This document shows, piece by piece, positions 9,201 to 16,911 of a stretch of 64,000 nucleotides of DNA. Both the position numbers and the translations under genes were made by a program. The notes under the pieces were generated by a model. It was not told the DNA's origin and made no database searches. It saw nothing but the letters and a program-made list of their open reading frames with translations. This DNA is from Flavobacterium psychrophilum (GTDB lineage: Bacteria; Bacteroidota; Bacteroidia; Flavobacteriales; Flavobacteriaceae), in contig CAMAQD010000001.1 in assembly GCA_945860385.1 (NCBI GenBank), positions 62,001-126,000 on the forward strand. Reading direction: 5' to 3'. Position 1 is the stretch's first letter, and every line of letters begins with the position of its first letter.

Positions 9201-9735
9201 AGGTTTGTCTATTTCGAAAGCTTTTATAGAAATGCTTGGCGGAAAAATTTGGCTAGAGAGTAAACTAGGCAAAGGAAGTACTTTTTATTTTACCATTCCT
9301 TATGATAAAAGTGTTGAAGAAAAAACGAAAAATGAAAATATTGCCATTGACTCTGGAATAGTTAATCATCTAAAAAAATTAAAAATCCTAATTGCTGAAG
9401 ATGATGAAATATCAAAATTGTTCATAAATAAAGTGGTTCAACCTTTTAGTAAAGAAACACTAAATGTATCTGATGGAGAAGCAGCCGTTGCCGCCTGCAA
9501 CAATAATCCGGATATTGATTTAGTATTGATGGATATAAAAATGCCTATTATGGATGGCTACTATGCTACCAATGAAATTCGCCAATTCAATAAAAAGGTA
9601 ATCATTATTGCACAATCAGCCTATGGACTTAGCAGTGATATACGAAAAGCTATCTATGTTGGATGTAATGATCATATTTCGAAACCCATAGATAAACACG
9701 AATTTTTAATTTTGTTACAAAAACATTTTACCTAA
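6217..9735 (+). CDS. Hybrid sensor histidine kinase with GAF, four PAS domains and a receiver
   Basis: This 1172-residue soluble sensor has no visible membrane segment. Order of domains: a short coiled region (1-80), a GAF-like domain (about 85-265) rich in Cys (Cys163 and Cys165 in LQCGCSF), four PAS/PAC units (about 270-390, 396-515, 522-642 and 648-765), a coiled linker, a HisKA domain with H-box SHEIRTP (phospho-acceptor His816), an HATPase with N-box Asn935 and DTGIGIP (962-968), and a C-terminal receiver with acidic pocket EDD (1061-1063), phospho-acceptor Asp1106 and Lys1156. It is flanked by non-coding DNA and terminators, so it is monocistronic; no partner regulator or HPt protein lies nearby. 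The signal sensed is unknown. Confidence 0.93.
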   Translation: MNNDSKTKEELVKQLLDLQQKYDAILDLYKKEISLDNADSGSSTILVKLSKDQTLDLIQKLELEHEELLLLKEETKKFQFLSNEILVLLNSNLSLKKVIDAVLKLIHKELKFSAIGICLQIEDDLPYFYQIGFSESCVSTGNSLNANQEMMCKNNEGSLKLQCGCSFAVFGKLNAENFTQTATGSYITCNSFLTAPILTEEEFELQQRNTCIHLKSGSVAIIPITVNEKIVGTLQLNKKEENAFTIENIRFFEGICSNIGITLMRKQAEQIVKESEKKYRSLIKNMPDGVYKSTEEGRFIEVNQAMVKMLGYDCTEDLLAVDIKKQMYFDVADRESAKLQEEEKELGVYRLRKKDDSELWVEDHGCLTFDKSKNILFHEGIVRDITERVLVEEKLKESENKLQGMIAGSPDLVWLKDKNGVYLECNERFEQFSGIKRTNLIGKTDYAFFDKELADFFRKNDKLAIEAEKSTMNEENLTFANDGHFELTETIKTPLYNSKGEVVGVMGIGRDITQRKRQERALQESEMRFKTIFNETPMGIALIDSVDGHFYEVNPMYAQIVGRTIEQMTATNWMAITHPEDIQEDLDNMALMNSGKTSGYQMTKRYLKPDGAIVWVNLTVTPISITKEIHSKHLCMVEDITESRHAEEQLRKLSQAVEQSPVSIAITDPNGNIEYANPKFLEKTGYSREEIIGQNPRILKSGHTTKEEYKLLWETINNGNDWRGEFLNKRKNGELYWESASISPITNGKGDITHFIAIKEEITYRKETALLLQEKNNKIEAQNDQYKYLNEELVIAKNHAEESDKLKTSFLANMSHEIRTPMNGILGFAGLLKDPMLSGDEQKKYIDIIEKSGARMLNIINDIIDISKIESGLMKLKMTESNINDQIDYIFTFFKPEVEIKGMKLSCLKSLTSIDSIIRTDREKVFAILINLVKNAVKYSNEGIIEFGYLKKGDYLEFFVSDTGIGIPKSRQKAVFERFIQADIDDKMAVQGAGLGLSISKAFIEMLGGKIWLESKLGKGSTFYFTIPYDKSVEEKTKNENIAIDSGIVNHLKKLKILIAEDDEISKLFINKVVQPFSKETLNVSDGEAAVAACNNNPDIDLVLMDIKMPIMDGYYATNEIRQFNKKVIIIAQSAYGLSSDIRKAIYVGCNDHISKPIDKHEFLILLQKHFT

Positions 9736-9792
9736 AATTAGTTTATTATTACAAGGTTGATACCAATTTTTTGGAAAAAGAATTAGAATAAT

Positions 9793-9821
9793 AATCCGTT
9801 TTGTGAAAGCAAAGCGGATTA
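9793..9821 (+). terminator. Terminator-like hairpin after the hybrid kinase
   Basis: The 28 bases 9793-9820 repeat exactly the lpdA terminator stem-loop. The arms extend by a further A-T pair, but the downstream T tract is poor (TTATTTAG), so termination may be weaker. Confidence 0.6.
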
Positions 9822-9840
9822 TTTAGTACAAAAAAAAATC

Positions 9841-10146
9841 TTATGCCATAAACAATGCGTTCTTTTGATAGTTGAATAAAACTAAATCGTAAGGAACCAA
9901 CTTAGGAGCAATTTTTTCAGTCGAAGCATCAAATGTAATCCCATTGTGCTTTCTGAACAAATAAATTTCTTTTAGACAATTGGATAAACTCTGATGAATC
10001 GATGTCGTAAAAGTGGGCAATTGCTTGTTTCCCACCAATAAATCAATTTGGTAATTAGAACTGCTTTTCGAAAGATTATTTCCAATAATTCTGATTGTAA
10101 ATGTGGTCGGAATTCCATTTTGTTTTCCTTGATACTGTACTACCAT
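9841..10146 (-). CDS. Conserved small protein of unknown function
   Basis: A 101-residue frame beginning MVVQYQGKQNGIPTTFTIRIIG. It has no signal peptide, membrane segment or recognised motif. Composition is that of a small soluble alpha/beta protein, with mixed charged and hydrophobic residues and no low-complexity. I do not recognise a named family. It is transcribed away from the oxygenase gene across a 243-base gap and converges on the kinase terminator. I accept it as a gene because codon use looks like its neighbours and no other frame there is better. Confidence 0.6.
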   Translation of the reverse strand: MVVQYQGKQNGIPTTFTIRIIGNNLSKSSSNYQIDLLVGNKQLPTFTTSIHQSLSNCLKEIYLFRKHNGITFDASTEKIAPKLVPYDLVLFNYQKNALFMA

Positions 10147-10339
10147 ACTTAATAAAATTAGATGTTGTTAAATTTAAATTTATAGTTCCAACTTCAAGAT
10201 GAGTTGAATTTAATATTATACGTTGAAAAATTAAGAAAACTGTAAAATACACTGCCTTAAATTATCAATATAACAAAGCTAATAAATAAAATAGTTTTGA
10301 ACCCTAATTAAGTTTATAAAAATTTCATAAAATATTTTC

Positions 10340-10347
10340 TATTTTTG
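10340..10347 (+). promoter_or_regulatory. Putative -7 promoter box (TATTTTTG) of the oxygenase gene
   Basis: TATTTTTGC matches TANNTTTG(C) and overlaps an upstream TTG codon (10345), ruling that codon out as start. Transcription would begin about 35 bases before the ATG at 10390. Confidence 0.45.
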
Positions 10348-10389
10348 CTACGAAAAGCTAAAGCTTATTCAATAATTAAAATTGACAAT

Positions 10390-11340
10390 ATGCAAAACAT
10401 TCCTAGTGTTGACTTGCGTGATTTCCTTTCGGTTGATCCGAAACGTAAACAAAAATTTGTAAATGAAATCGGAAGTGCTTTTGAAGAAATTGGATTCGTA
10501 GCCTTAAAAGGGCATTTTCTTGACGACCAATTAGTCGAAGAATTGTATGGCGAAATAAGAAACTTTTTCGATTTGCCTTTAGAAACTAAACATAATTACG
10601 AAATTCCAGGTATTGGAGGTCAAAGAGGCTATGTTTCTTTTGGAAAAGAACATGCCAAAGGCCGAAAAGAAGGCGATTTGAAAGAGTTTTGGCACTTTGG
10701 CCAATATGTTGAAAAAGATTCCAAATACGCCGCGGAATATCCCGATAATGTAGAAGTAAAAGAATTACCACGTTTTAACATTGTAGGAAAAGAAGCCTAC
10801 CAAATGCTCGAGAAAACAGGCGTTTATGTATTGAGAGCTTTGGCTATACACTTGGGTTTAAATGAGTTTTATTTCGATGAATATGCCAAAGAAGGCAACT
10901 CTATTTTGCGCCCCATTCATTATCCACCCATCACTTCTGAACCTGAAAACGCGATTCGTGCCGCAGCTCACGGTGACATCAATTTGATTACCCTTTTGAT
11001 GGGTGCGCAAGGTCGTGGATTGCAAGTACAAAATCACGATGGCGAATGGATTGATGCCATTGCTCAACCTGATGAATTGGTGATTAATGTTGGTGATATG
11101 TTGTCGCGTCACACCAACAATAAATTGAAATCAACCATTCATCAAGTGGTGAATCCTCCTAGGGAATTATGGGGAACATCTCGTTATTCTATACCATTTT
11201 TTATGCATCCCGTAAGTGAGATGAAACTAAATTGTTTAGAAAATTGCATCGATGCCGAAAATCCGCAGCAATTTGAAGACATCACTGCCGGAGAATATTT
11301 ATACGAAAGATTAGTAGATTTAGGTTTAATCAAAAAATAA
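10390..11340 (+). CDS. Isopenicillin N synthase family Fe(II)/2-oxoglutarate-type oxygenase
   Basis: This 316-residue double-stranded beta-helix oxygenase has the iron ligands HGD (His194, Asp196) and distal His251 (STIHQVV). The co-substrate carboxylate-binding pair is RYS (Arg265 and Ser267). The N-terminal non-haem dioxygenase segment (IPSVDLRDFLS...FEEIGFVALKGH) is also intact. The family ranges from antibiotic and plant hormone synthesis to amino-acid or flavonoid oxidation; the substrate here cannot be told. No biosynthetic cluster surrounds it and a terminator follows, so it is a single-gene unit. The upstream in-frame TTG at 10345 is part of a promoter box. Confidence 0.85.
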   Translation: MQNIPSVDLRDFLSVDPKRKQKFVNEIGSAFEEIGFVALKGHFLDDQLVEELYGEIRNFFDLPLETKHNYEIPGIGGQRGYVSFGKEHAKGRKEGDLKEFWHFGQYVEKDSKYAAEYPDNVEVKELPRFNIVGKEAYQMLEKTGVYVLRALAIHLGLNEFYFDEYAKEGNSILRPIHYPPITSEPENAIRAAAHGDINLITLLMGAQGRGLQVQNHDGEWIDAIAQPDELVINVGDMLSRHTNNKLKSTIHQVVNPPRELWGTSRYSIPFFMHPVSEMKLNCLENCIDAENPQQFEDITAGEYLYERLVDLGLIKK

Positions 11341-11361
11341 TTTATAACTTTATAAGATAAG

Positions 11362-11393
11362 AAAGACATTGAGTTTACTTGATGTCTTTTTAG
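11362..11393 (+). terminator. Intrinsic terminator after the oxygenase gene
   Basis: AAAGACATTGAG pairs with CTTGATGTCTTT (with G-U pairs) around a short loop, and T residues follow, about 25 bases after the stop. Confidence 0.6.
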
Positions 11394-11411
11394 TTTTCTT
11401 AAAATTTAAAT

Positions 11412-11741
11412 ATGGATTTACACGAACAATTAAAAAATCTATTTCCTGACCATATCGAATCGGAACCTGAGGAATTTCTAGAAGAAGAGCACGAGCTTTT
11501 TATTCAAAAAGAACCTGTGATTTGCAAATTCGAAAAGCGAAAAGGAAAAGCCACTACCATAATCGAAGGTTACGAAGGAACGGACGAGGACTTTAAAATC
11601 TTAGCCAAAGAAATCAAAACCAAATTAAGTGTTGGAGGAACTTTTAAAGACAATTCTATAATCATTCAAGGAGATTATCGGGACAAAATTATGCAAATGC
11701 TCAAAGAGAAAGGATTTAAAGTAAAACGCGTTGGAGGGTAA
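11412..11741 (+). CDS. SUI1/YciH-family translation initiation factor homologue
   Basis: A 109-residue protein with an acidic N-terminal stretch (EEFLEEEHEL) followed by the compact SUI1/eIF1 fold: KFEKRKGKATTIIEGYEG, then LAKEIKTKLSVGGT, SIIIQGDYRDKIMQML and a final basic GFKVKRVGG. YciH-type bacterial homologues of eIF1 are thought to influence start-site fidelity; the role is not essential in Escherichia coli. The family assignment is firm from the GYEG and KLSVGGT motifs, but the function in this organism is inferred. Confidence 0.88.
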   Translation: MDLHEQLKNLFPDHIESEPEEFLEEEHELFIQKEPVICKFEKRKGKATTIIEGYEGTDEDFKILAKEIKTKLSVGGTFKDNSIIIQGDYRDKIMQMLKEKGFKVKRVGG

Positions 11742-11788
11742 TTTTAAGAATGCAGATTTCAGATTAAAAACAATAATACTAATAATTA

Positions 11789-11832
11789 GCCTGGTGTGCT
11801 TTGCGAAAACTTTGCGCCTTTGCGATAAAAAA
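11789..11832 (+). repeat. TTTGCG-type intergenic repeat before the nucleoside phosphorylase gene
   Basis: The sense strand contains CTTTGCGAAAACTTTGCG followed by CCTTTGCG and AAAA, ending a few bases before the ATG at 11839. Related copies lie in sense orientation just before ung (14143-14184) and kdsB (33984-34013). Confidence 0.7.
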
Positions 11833-11838
11833 TAAACA

Positions 11839-12705
11839 ATGATAAAATCATCAGAATTGATACTCAATCCAGACGGAAGTGTGTATCATTTAAACTTACA
11901 ACCCGAACATATTGCGCAAGACATCATCTTTGTAGGGGATCAAAATCGTGTCGAAAAAATCACGCAATTCTTCGACAGCATCGAATTTTCAACACAAAAA
12001 CGAGAATTTAAAACCCAAACCGGTCTTTTCAAAGGCAAACGAATCACCGTAATGTCAACCGGAATTGGTCCAGACAATATTGATATTGTAATGAACGAAT
12101 TGGATGCCTTGGTCAACATCGATTTAAAAACTAGAACACCAAGAGAAAAGCTAACATCATTAAATATTATCAGAATTGGAACTTCAGGTTCCTTACAAGC
12201 TGATATTCCTGTGGATAGTTTCGTGATGGGAAAATTCGGATTGGGCTTAGACAATATGCTTCGCTCCTACTTGATTGATGACGTTTCTGAAATTGAAATG
12301 GAAGATGCTTTTATCAAACACACCGATTGGGATATGAGAAAAGGACGTCCGTACGTAATTTCTTGTTCCGAAAAACTGGAAAAACGTTTGGAGAGCAGTC
12401 GAATATTCAAAGGAATTACAGGAACCGCTGGAGGTTTTTATGGTCCTCAAGGTCGGGTTTTACGTTTGAATATTCAAGACGAAAATCTAAATTCCAAGAT
12501 GGACAGCTTCAATTTTAATGGAACACGAATGACCAATCTCGAAATGGAAACGGGTGCCATTTATGGACTTGGAAAACTTCTCGGGCACAATTGTTTATCA
12601 TTAAACGCCATCATTGCCAATCGTGCCAACGGTACCTTTAGCGAAGATCCATACAAAGCTGTTGATGAATTGATTGCATATGCTTTGGGGAAATTAGCGA
12701 TGTAA
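11839..12705 (+). CDS. Nucleoside phosphorylase (PNP/UDP family)
   Basis: This 288-residue enzyme belongs to the trimeric/hexameric PNP_UDP fold, which cleaves nucleosides with phosphate to give base and ribose 1-phosphate. Visible motifs are the early FVGDQNRV (phosphate-binding segment, like the GDP.R of uridine phosphorylases), STGIGPDN, the IRIGTSGSLQ phosphate loop, and TNLEMETGAIY, where Glu and Met contact the ribose. The architecture resembles uridine phosphorylase more than purine nucleoside phosphorylase, but base preference is not settled by motifs. It is preceded by a TTTGCG repeat element. Confidence 0.88.
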   Translation: MIKSSELILNPDGSVYHLNLQPEHIAQDIIFVGDQNRVEKITQFFDSIEFSTQKREFKTQTGLFKGKRITVMSTGIGPDNIDIVMNELDALVNIDLKTRTPREKLTSLNIIRIGTSGSLQADIPVDSFVMGKFGLGLDNMLRSYLIDDVSEIEMEDAFIKHTDWDMRKGRPYVISCSEKLEKRLESSRIFKGITGTAGGFYGPQGRVLRLNIQDENLNSKMDSFNFNGTRMTNLEMETGAIYGLGKLLGHNCLSLNAIIANRANGTFSEDPYKAVDELIAYALGKLAM

Positions 12706-12735
12706 AAAAATCTTAGAAGTTGTAATCTAAAATTT

Positions 12736-12942
12736 ATGAAAAAAGAATTTTGTTGTGAATCAATGAAATATCATATTGAATATAAATGTGATATTCATAA
12801 AGATCTTTTTGAGTGCCCTGATAAAATCATTAATTATTCGAAAAAACAAAATATTTATGGAATTATAATTCACGATGGAGGTAATTCTTTTATAGAAATT
12901 GAGTTTTGTCCTTGGTGTGGTAAAAAATTTGAAAACAAATGA
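12736..12942 (+). CDS. Small Cys-rich protein with CPWCGKKF tail (DUF6980-like)
   Basis: A 68-residue protein with an N-terminal CCESMKYHIEYKCDIH and a C-terminal FCPWCGKKF, giving paired Cys that could bind zinc. The CCE...CPWCG layout resembles small DUF6980-type proteins; that match is from memory and tentative. Its TGA stop overlaps the ATG of the next gene (ATGA at 12939-12942), so the two are translationally coupled. Function is unknown. Confidence 0.65.
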   Translation: MKKEFCCESMKYHIEYKCDIHKDLFECPDKIINYSKKQNIYGIIIHDGGNSFIEIEFCPWCGKKFENK

Positions 12943-13463
12943 ATTTAATACTCGAAACTGACAGACTAATTCTTCGTCAACTAAAGCTTTCTGATGCAGA
13001 AGCTTTTTTTGCAATGGATAATAATCCAAAAGTTCACCTATATTTATGGAATAAACCCGTTCAAAAAATAGAGGAAACTATTGAAATCATCGAATTTGTC
13101 AGAAAACAATATGTTGAAAATGGCATAGGAAGATTTGCAATGATTTCGAAAGAAACCAATGAATTTATAGGTTGGGCTGGACTAAAATTCAATACTGAAA
13201 CGGTAAATAACAAAGTCAATTTTTACGACATTGGGTATCGATTGGACGAAAAATTTTGGGCAAAAGGATATGCCAGCGAAGCTTCATTTACCTGGTTGAA
13301 ATATGCTTTCGAAACATTGAATATAAAAACTGTGGAAGCTGCTGCGCATACCGAAAATGCAGCTTCGAATAGAATTCTTCAAAAGATTGGAATGCAAATG
13401 ACCGAACAATACCTCGAAGATGGTGTTTCCTGGAATTGGTATCAATTGGAAAACAGCTACTAA
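12939..13463 (+). CDS. GNAT N-acetyltransferase (RimJ/RimL-like)
   Basis: A 174-residue acetyltransferase starting LETDRLILRQLKLSDAEAFF, the typical opening of RimJ/RimL-type GNATs. It has the acetyl-CoA site region DIGYRLDEKFWAKGYASEA (motif A, R/Q-x-x-G-x-G/A variant) and AAAHTENAASNRILQKIGM (motif B). RimJ/RimL homologues acetylate N-termini of ribosomal proteins, but most family members act on other amines, so the substrate is open. Start overlaps the stop of the small Cys-rich gene by four bases. It converges on ung with a 3-base gap. Confidence 0.88.
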   Translation: MNLILETDRLILRQLKLSDAEAFFAMDNNPKVHLYLWNKPVQKIEETIEIIEFVRKQYVENGIGRFAMISKETNEFIGWAGLKFNTETVNNKVNFYDIGYRLDEKFWAKGYASEASFTWLKYAFETLNIKTVEAAAHTENAASNRILQKIGMQMTEQYLEDGVSWNWYQLENSY

Positions 13464-13466
13464 GTT

Positions 13467-14135
13467 TTACCAATCAATTCCCCTTTTCCCTTTTAATTTT
13501 AAATATTCATTAGTTTGGCTAAAATGTTTGTTTCCGAACCATTTCCCTTGATTGGCGCTCATTGGCGAAGGATGACCTGATTCTAAAACGAGATGTTTGG
13601 TTCGGTCAATTCTAGCGCCTTTCTTTTTTGCAAAACTTCCCCAAAGCAGGAAAACTACATTTTGCTTTTCAGCTGAAATTTTTTGGATAACTGCATCAGT
13701 GAAAGCATCCCATTTTAAGTGTTTGTGACTGTTTGGACTGTCAATTCGAACTGAAAGAGCAGCATTCAAAAGCAAAACGCCTTGCTTTGCCCAATGTTCT
13801 AAATTACCGGAAGTAGGCAAAAAAACAGTTCCAAAATCATCATTCAACTCCCTGAAAATATTGCGCAAAGAAGGTGGAATCCTAATGCTATCGTTAACCG
13901 AAAAGCACAAACCATTTGCTTCATTATTGCCGTGATACGGGTCTTGACCAATAATAACCACTTTTAAATCCTCGAACGAACAATGGTCGAAAGCTGCGAA
14001 AATTAATTCCTTTGGAGGAAAACAAGTGTGATTCTGGTATTCTTCATCGACAGCTTTCATCAAATCCTTGAAATACGGTTTCTGGATTTCGTCTGCTAAA
14101 ATAGTTTGCCAAGAAGGATTGAGTTTGGGTTGCAT
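13467..14135 (-). CDS. ung: Uracil-DNA glycosylase
   Basis: This 222-residue family 1 UDG excises uracil from DNA to start base excision repair. It has the water-activating motif GQDPYHG (Asp65), the uracil-binding Asn in LLLNAALSV, and the minor-groove loop HPSPMSA (His188), with normal length. Start MQPKLNPSWQTIL is the only reasonable ATG. Immediately upstream, in sense orientation, lies a TTTGCG-type repeat (14143-14184). The gene is divergent from mutS2. Confidence 0.96.
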   Translation of the reverse strand: MQPKLNPSWQTILADEIQKPYFKDLMKAVDEEYQNHTCFPPKELIFAAFDHCSFEDLKVVIIGQDPYHGNNEANGLCFSVNDSIRIPPSLRNIFRELNDDFGTVFLPTSGNLEHWAKQGVLLLNAALSVRIDSPNSHKHLKWDAFTDAVIQKISAEKQNVVFLLWGSFAKKKGARIDRTKHLVLESGHPSPMSANQGKWFGNKHFSQTNEYLKLKGKRGIDW

Positions 14136-14142
14136 AAATATA

Positions 14143-14184
14143 TTTTACCGCAAAGTTCGTAAAGTTTTCGCAAAGTGCACCAAG
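14143..14184 (-). repeat. TTTGCG-type intergenic repeat before ung
   Basis: On the reverse strand the sequence reads CTTTGCGAAAACTTT, then ACGAACTTTGCGG and AAAATA, ending about 8 bases before the ung ATG. Fifteen bases are identical to the copy at 11789-11832. Confidence 0.7.
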
Positions 14185-14212
14185 AAAATGGTTTTTGACT
14201 TTATTACTTTGT

Positions 14213-14252
14213 AACTTTGAACCTTTGAACCTTTGAACCTTTGAACCTTTGA
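14213..14252 (+). repeat. Tandem octamer ACCTTTGA upstream of mutS2
   Basis: One variant (AACTTTGA, 14213-14220) and four perfect ACCTTTGA units (14221-14252) lie in tandem, 23 bases before the mutS2 ATG. The first unit overlaps a TAACTTTG match to the -7 promoter pattern (14212-14219), so copy number could alter promoter spacing. Confidence 0.9.
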
Positions 14253-14274
14253 CATTAGACTTTCAGCATATAAA

Positions 14275-16440
14275 ATGATATCCATTACAGAAAAAACACT
14301 TCAAGATTTACAATTTCCAACTGTTCTCGAAACGCTTTCGGCGATTTGCAACACTGATATTGGTAAACAAAAAGCACTCGAAATCACACCCTTCAAAGAC
14401 AAGGAAACTTTAATGGAGGCTTTAATGCAAACATCTGAATATGTTTCTTCTTTCCAGAATAACAACGCCATTCCCAATCACGGATTTGATGCCATCACGT
14501 ATGAAATCAAATTCTTGGCCATAGAAGACAGTTTTCTGGAAGTGGGTGGATTCCGAAAAATTGCAACCATATCCGAAACCACGAATTTTATGTTGAATTA
14601 TTTCAAGAAATTCGATGACTACTACCCAAATCTAAATGCAAAAGCATCTAAAATTGAAATAACGAAAGACATTAGTTATCTCATTGATGTTGTGGTTGAC
14701 AAATATGGCGAGATAAAAGACAATGCATCTCCGGATTTATTAAATATTCGACGAGAAATGAATTCCGTTCGGGGTAAAGTGAACCAAAGTTTTGGCGTGG
14801 CTTTAACCCAATACAATTCCCTTGGCTATTTAGACGATATCAGAGAAAGTTTTGTTCAAAATCGTAGGGTTTTGGCTGTTTTGGCAATGTATCGACGAAA
14901 GGTAAAAGGGTCAATTCTGGGCAGTTCCAAAACGGGAAGCATCGCTTACATTGAACCGGAAACGACCTTGAAATATTCGCGTGAATTGAGCAATTTAGAA
15001 TATGAGGAAAAAGAGGAAATCACTCGAATCCTAAAACAATTATCCAATCAAATTCGTCCGTTTCTGCCATTGCTTATCCAATACCAAGATTTCTTGAGCG
15101 ATATTGACGTGATTGCTGCCAAAGCAAAATATGCCAGTAGAATCAATGGAATATTGCCAACCATTACAGAAGGTCGAAGATTGTATTTTAGAGATGCCTT
15201 CCACCCTATTTTGTATTTGAATAACAAACAAAAAGACGCAATTACCCATCCTCAGACTTTTGAATTAAATCAGGAAAAAAGAATTATAGTAATTTCCGGA
15301 CCCAATGCAGGAGGGAAAACCATTTCGCTGAAAACCGTCGGATTACTGCAATTAATGTTGCAATCTGGAATGTTGATTCCTGTTCACGAACGCAGTGAAA
15401 CCTTTCTATTCGATAGGATTTTAACTGATATTGGAGACAACCAATCTATTGAAAACCATTTGAGTACCTACAGTTACCGACTGAAGAATATGAACTACTT
15501 CCTGAAGAAATGCAACAAGAAAACCATGTTCTTGATTGATGAATTTGGTACGGGTTCCGATCCGGAATTAGGAGGTGCTTTGGCTGAAATTTTCTTGGAA
15601 GAATTCTACCATCGAGAAGCTTTTGGGATTATAACCACACATTATTCGAATCTAAAGATACTGGCAAACGAATTGCCTTTTGCCATTAATGCCAATATGT
15701 TGTTTGATGAAAAAACCTTGGAACCATTGTATAAATTGGTTTTAGGTCAAGCAGGAAGTTCATTTACGTTTGAAGTAGCCTTGAAAAACGGAATTCCGTA
15801 TAGCTTAATTAATCGAGCAAAAAAGAAAATCGAAGTCGGAAAAGTGCGTTTTGACAAAACCATTGCCACGCTGCAAAAAGAGCGTTCGAAGATGGAAAAA
15901 ACTTCGCAAATACTCAAGGAAGAAGAAACGAAAGCGCGTGAAGAAGGCAAGAAAATGGAAACCATCAACGTAAAAATCAAACAAAAACTGGAAAGCTATC
16001 AGGAATTGTATGACAGCAACCAAAAAACGATTTATATTGGTCAGAAAATAGAAGATATTGCCCAAAAATATTTTAATAATAAAAACAAAAAAGACCTTAT
16101 TGGAGAGTTTTTGAAAATCATCGAAATCGAAAACTCGAAACGAATAAAAGCCACACCAAAAGAAATTAAGGCTATTGTTGAAAAGAAAAAAGAGGTCGTC
16201 AAAGAAATTGAAGTTAAAGTCGAGGAAATCAGGGTTGCCAAAAAAGAAAAGAAACTAAAACCTGTTATCGAAAAACCCAAGCCAATCCTAAAACTAGGCG
16301 ATCGAGTAAGAATGTTTGACGGTAAAGCCGTGGGAAGTATCGATAACATTGAAAAAAACAAAGCCACTGTGAATTACGGAATGTTTACATCGAAAGTGAG
16401 TTTAGATCTATTGGAATTAGTTGAAGCCGTAAAGAAATAA
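14275..16440 (+). CDS. mutS2: MutS2-family ATPase lacking a Smr domain
   Basis: A 721-residue MutS2-like protein: core/lever domain (about 1-330), ABC-type ATPase with Walker A GPNAGGKT (342-349) and Walker B FLIDEFGTGSDP (from 419), then a long charged coiled coil (about 510-660) and a C-terminal KOW-like beta segment (LGDRVRMFDGKAVGSID, about 674-715). Typical MutS2 proteins of about 780 residues end in a Smr endonuclease domain, which is absent here. MutS2 is linked in Bacillus to collided-ribosome rescue and elsewhere to recombination control. It is followed 6 bases later by the DCC-protein gene. Confidence 0.9.
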   Translation: MISITEKTLQDLQFPTVLETLSAICNTDIGKQKALEITPFKDKETLMEALMQTSEYVSSFQNNNAIPNHGFDAITYEIKFLAIEDSFLEVGGFRKIATISETTNFMLNYFKKFDDYYPNLNAKASKIEITKDISYLIDVVVDKYGEIKDNASPDLLNIRREMNSVRGKVNQSFGVALTQYNSLGYLDDIRESFVQNRRVLAVLAMYRRKVKGSILGSSKTGSIAYIEPETTLKYSRELSNLEYEEKEEITRILKQLSNQIRPFLPLLIQYQDFLSDIDVIAAKAKYASRINGILPTITEGRRLYFRDAFHPILYLNNKQKDAITHPQTFELNQEKRIIVISGPNAGGKTISLKTVGLLQLMLQSGMLIPVHERSETFLFDRILTDIGDNQSIENHLSTYSYRLKNMNYFLKKCNKKTMFLIDEFGTGSDPELGGALAEIFLEEFYHREAFGIITTHYSNLKILANELPFAINANMLFDEKTLEPLYKLVLGQAGSSFTFEVALKNGIPYSLINRAKKKIEVGKVRFDKTIATLQKERSKMEKTSQILKEEETKAREEGKKMETINVKIKQKLESYQELYDSNQKTIYIGQKIEDIAQKYFNNKNKKDLIGEFLKIIEIENSKRIKATPKEIKAIVEKKKEVVKEIEVKVEEIRVAKKEKKLKPVIEKPKPILKLGDRVRMFDGKAVGSIDNIEKNKATVNYGMFTSKVSLDLLELVEAVKK

Positions 16441-16446
16441 ATAATT

Positions 16447-16863
16447 ATGCTAAACCTTCCTCCTAACAAAAAAATAATCCTTTTTGACGGCCTTTGTAAT
16501 TTGTGCGATGCGGCCGTTCAGTTTGTTATAAAACACGACAAGAAAGATGTGTTTCGGTTTGTGGCTTTGCAATCGGAATTGGGTCAGGAAATTTTAAAAC
16601 ATATTGGAATTAATCCAATGAATATTGATAGTATTATACTGTACGAACCCGGAGTTGCTTATTATTATAAATCACAAGCCGCACTTCAAATTGCAAAAAA
16701 TCTAGGTGGAATTTTCCATTTTGGATCTATTTTTAGGATTATTCCCATTGGAGTAAGCAATCAACTTTATGATTACATTGCTAAAAACCGTTATAAATGG
16801 TATGGCAAAAAAGAAAGTTGCTTGTTGCCTACGAAAGAATTACAGTCAAAATTTTTGGAATAA
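16447..16863 (+). CDS. DCC family (DUF393) thiol-disulfide oxidoreductase-like protein
   Basis: A 138-residue protein opening with IILFDGLCNLCDAAVQF, the DxxCxxC signature that names the DCC family, followed by RFVALQSELGQ and a C-terminal ANNY-type segment. The two Cys suggest a redox role, which is largely unproven in this family. It starts 6 bases after mutS2 and probably shares its transcript. Confidence 0.85.
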   Translation: MLNLPPNKKIILFDGLCNLCDAAVQFVIKHDKKDVFRFVALQSELGQEILKHIGINPMNIDSIILYEPGVAYYYKSQAALQIAKNLGGIFHFGSIFRIIPIGVSNQLYDYIAKNRYKWYGKKESCLLPTKELQSKFLE

Positions 16864-16911
16864 ATACAAATTATTATGATATTTATCATAAAATTTATTT
16901 TGCAAGAATTA

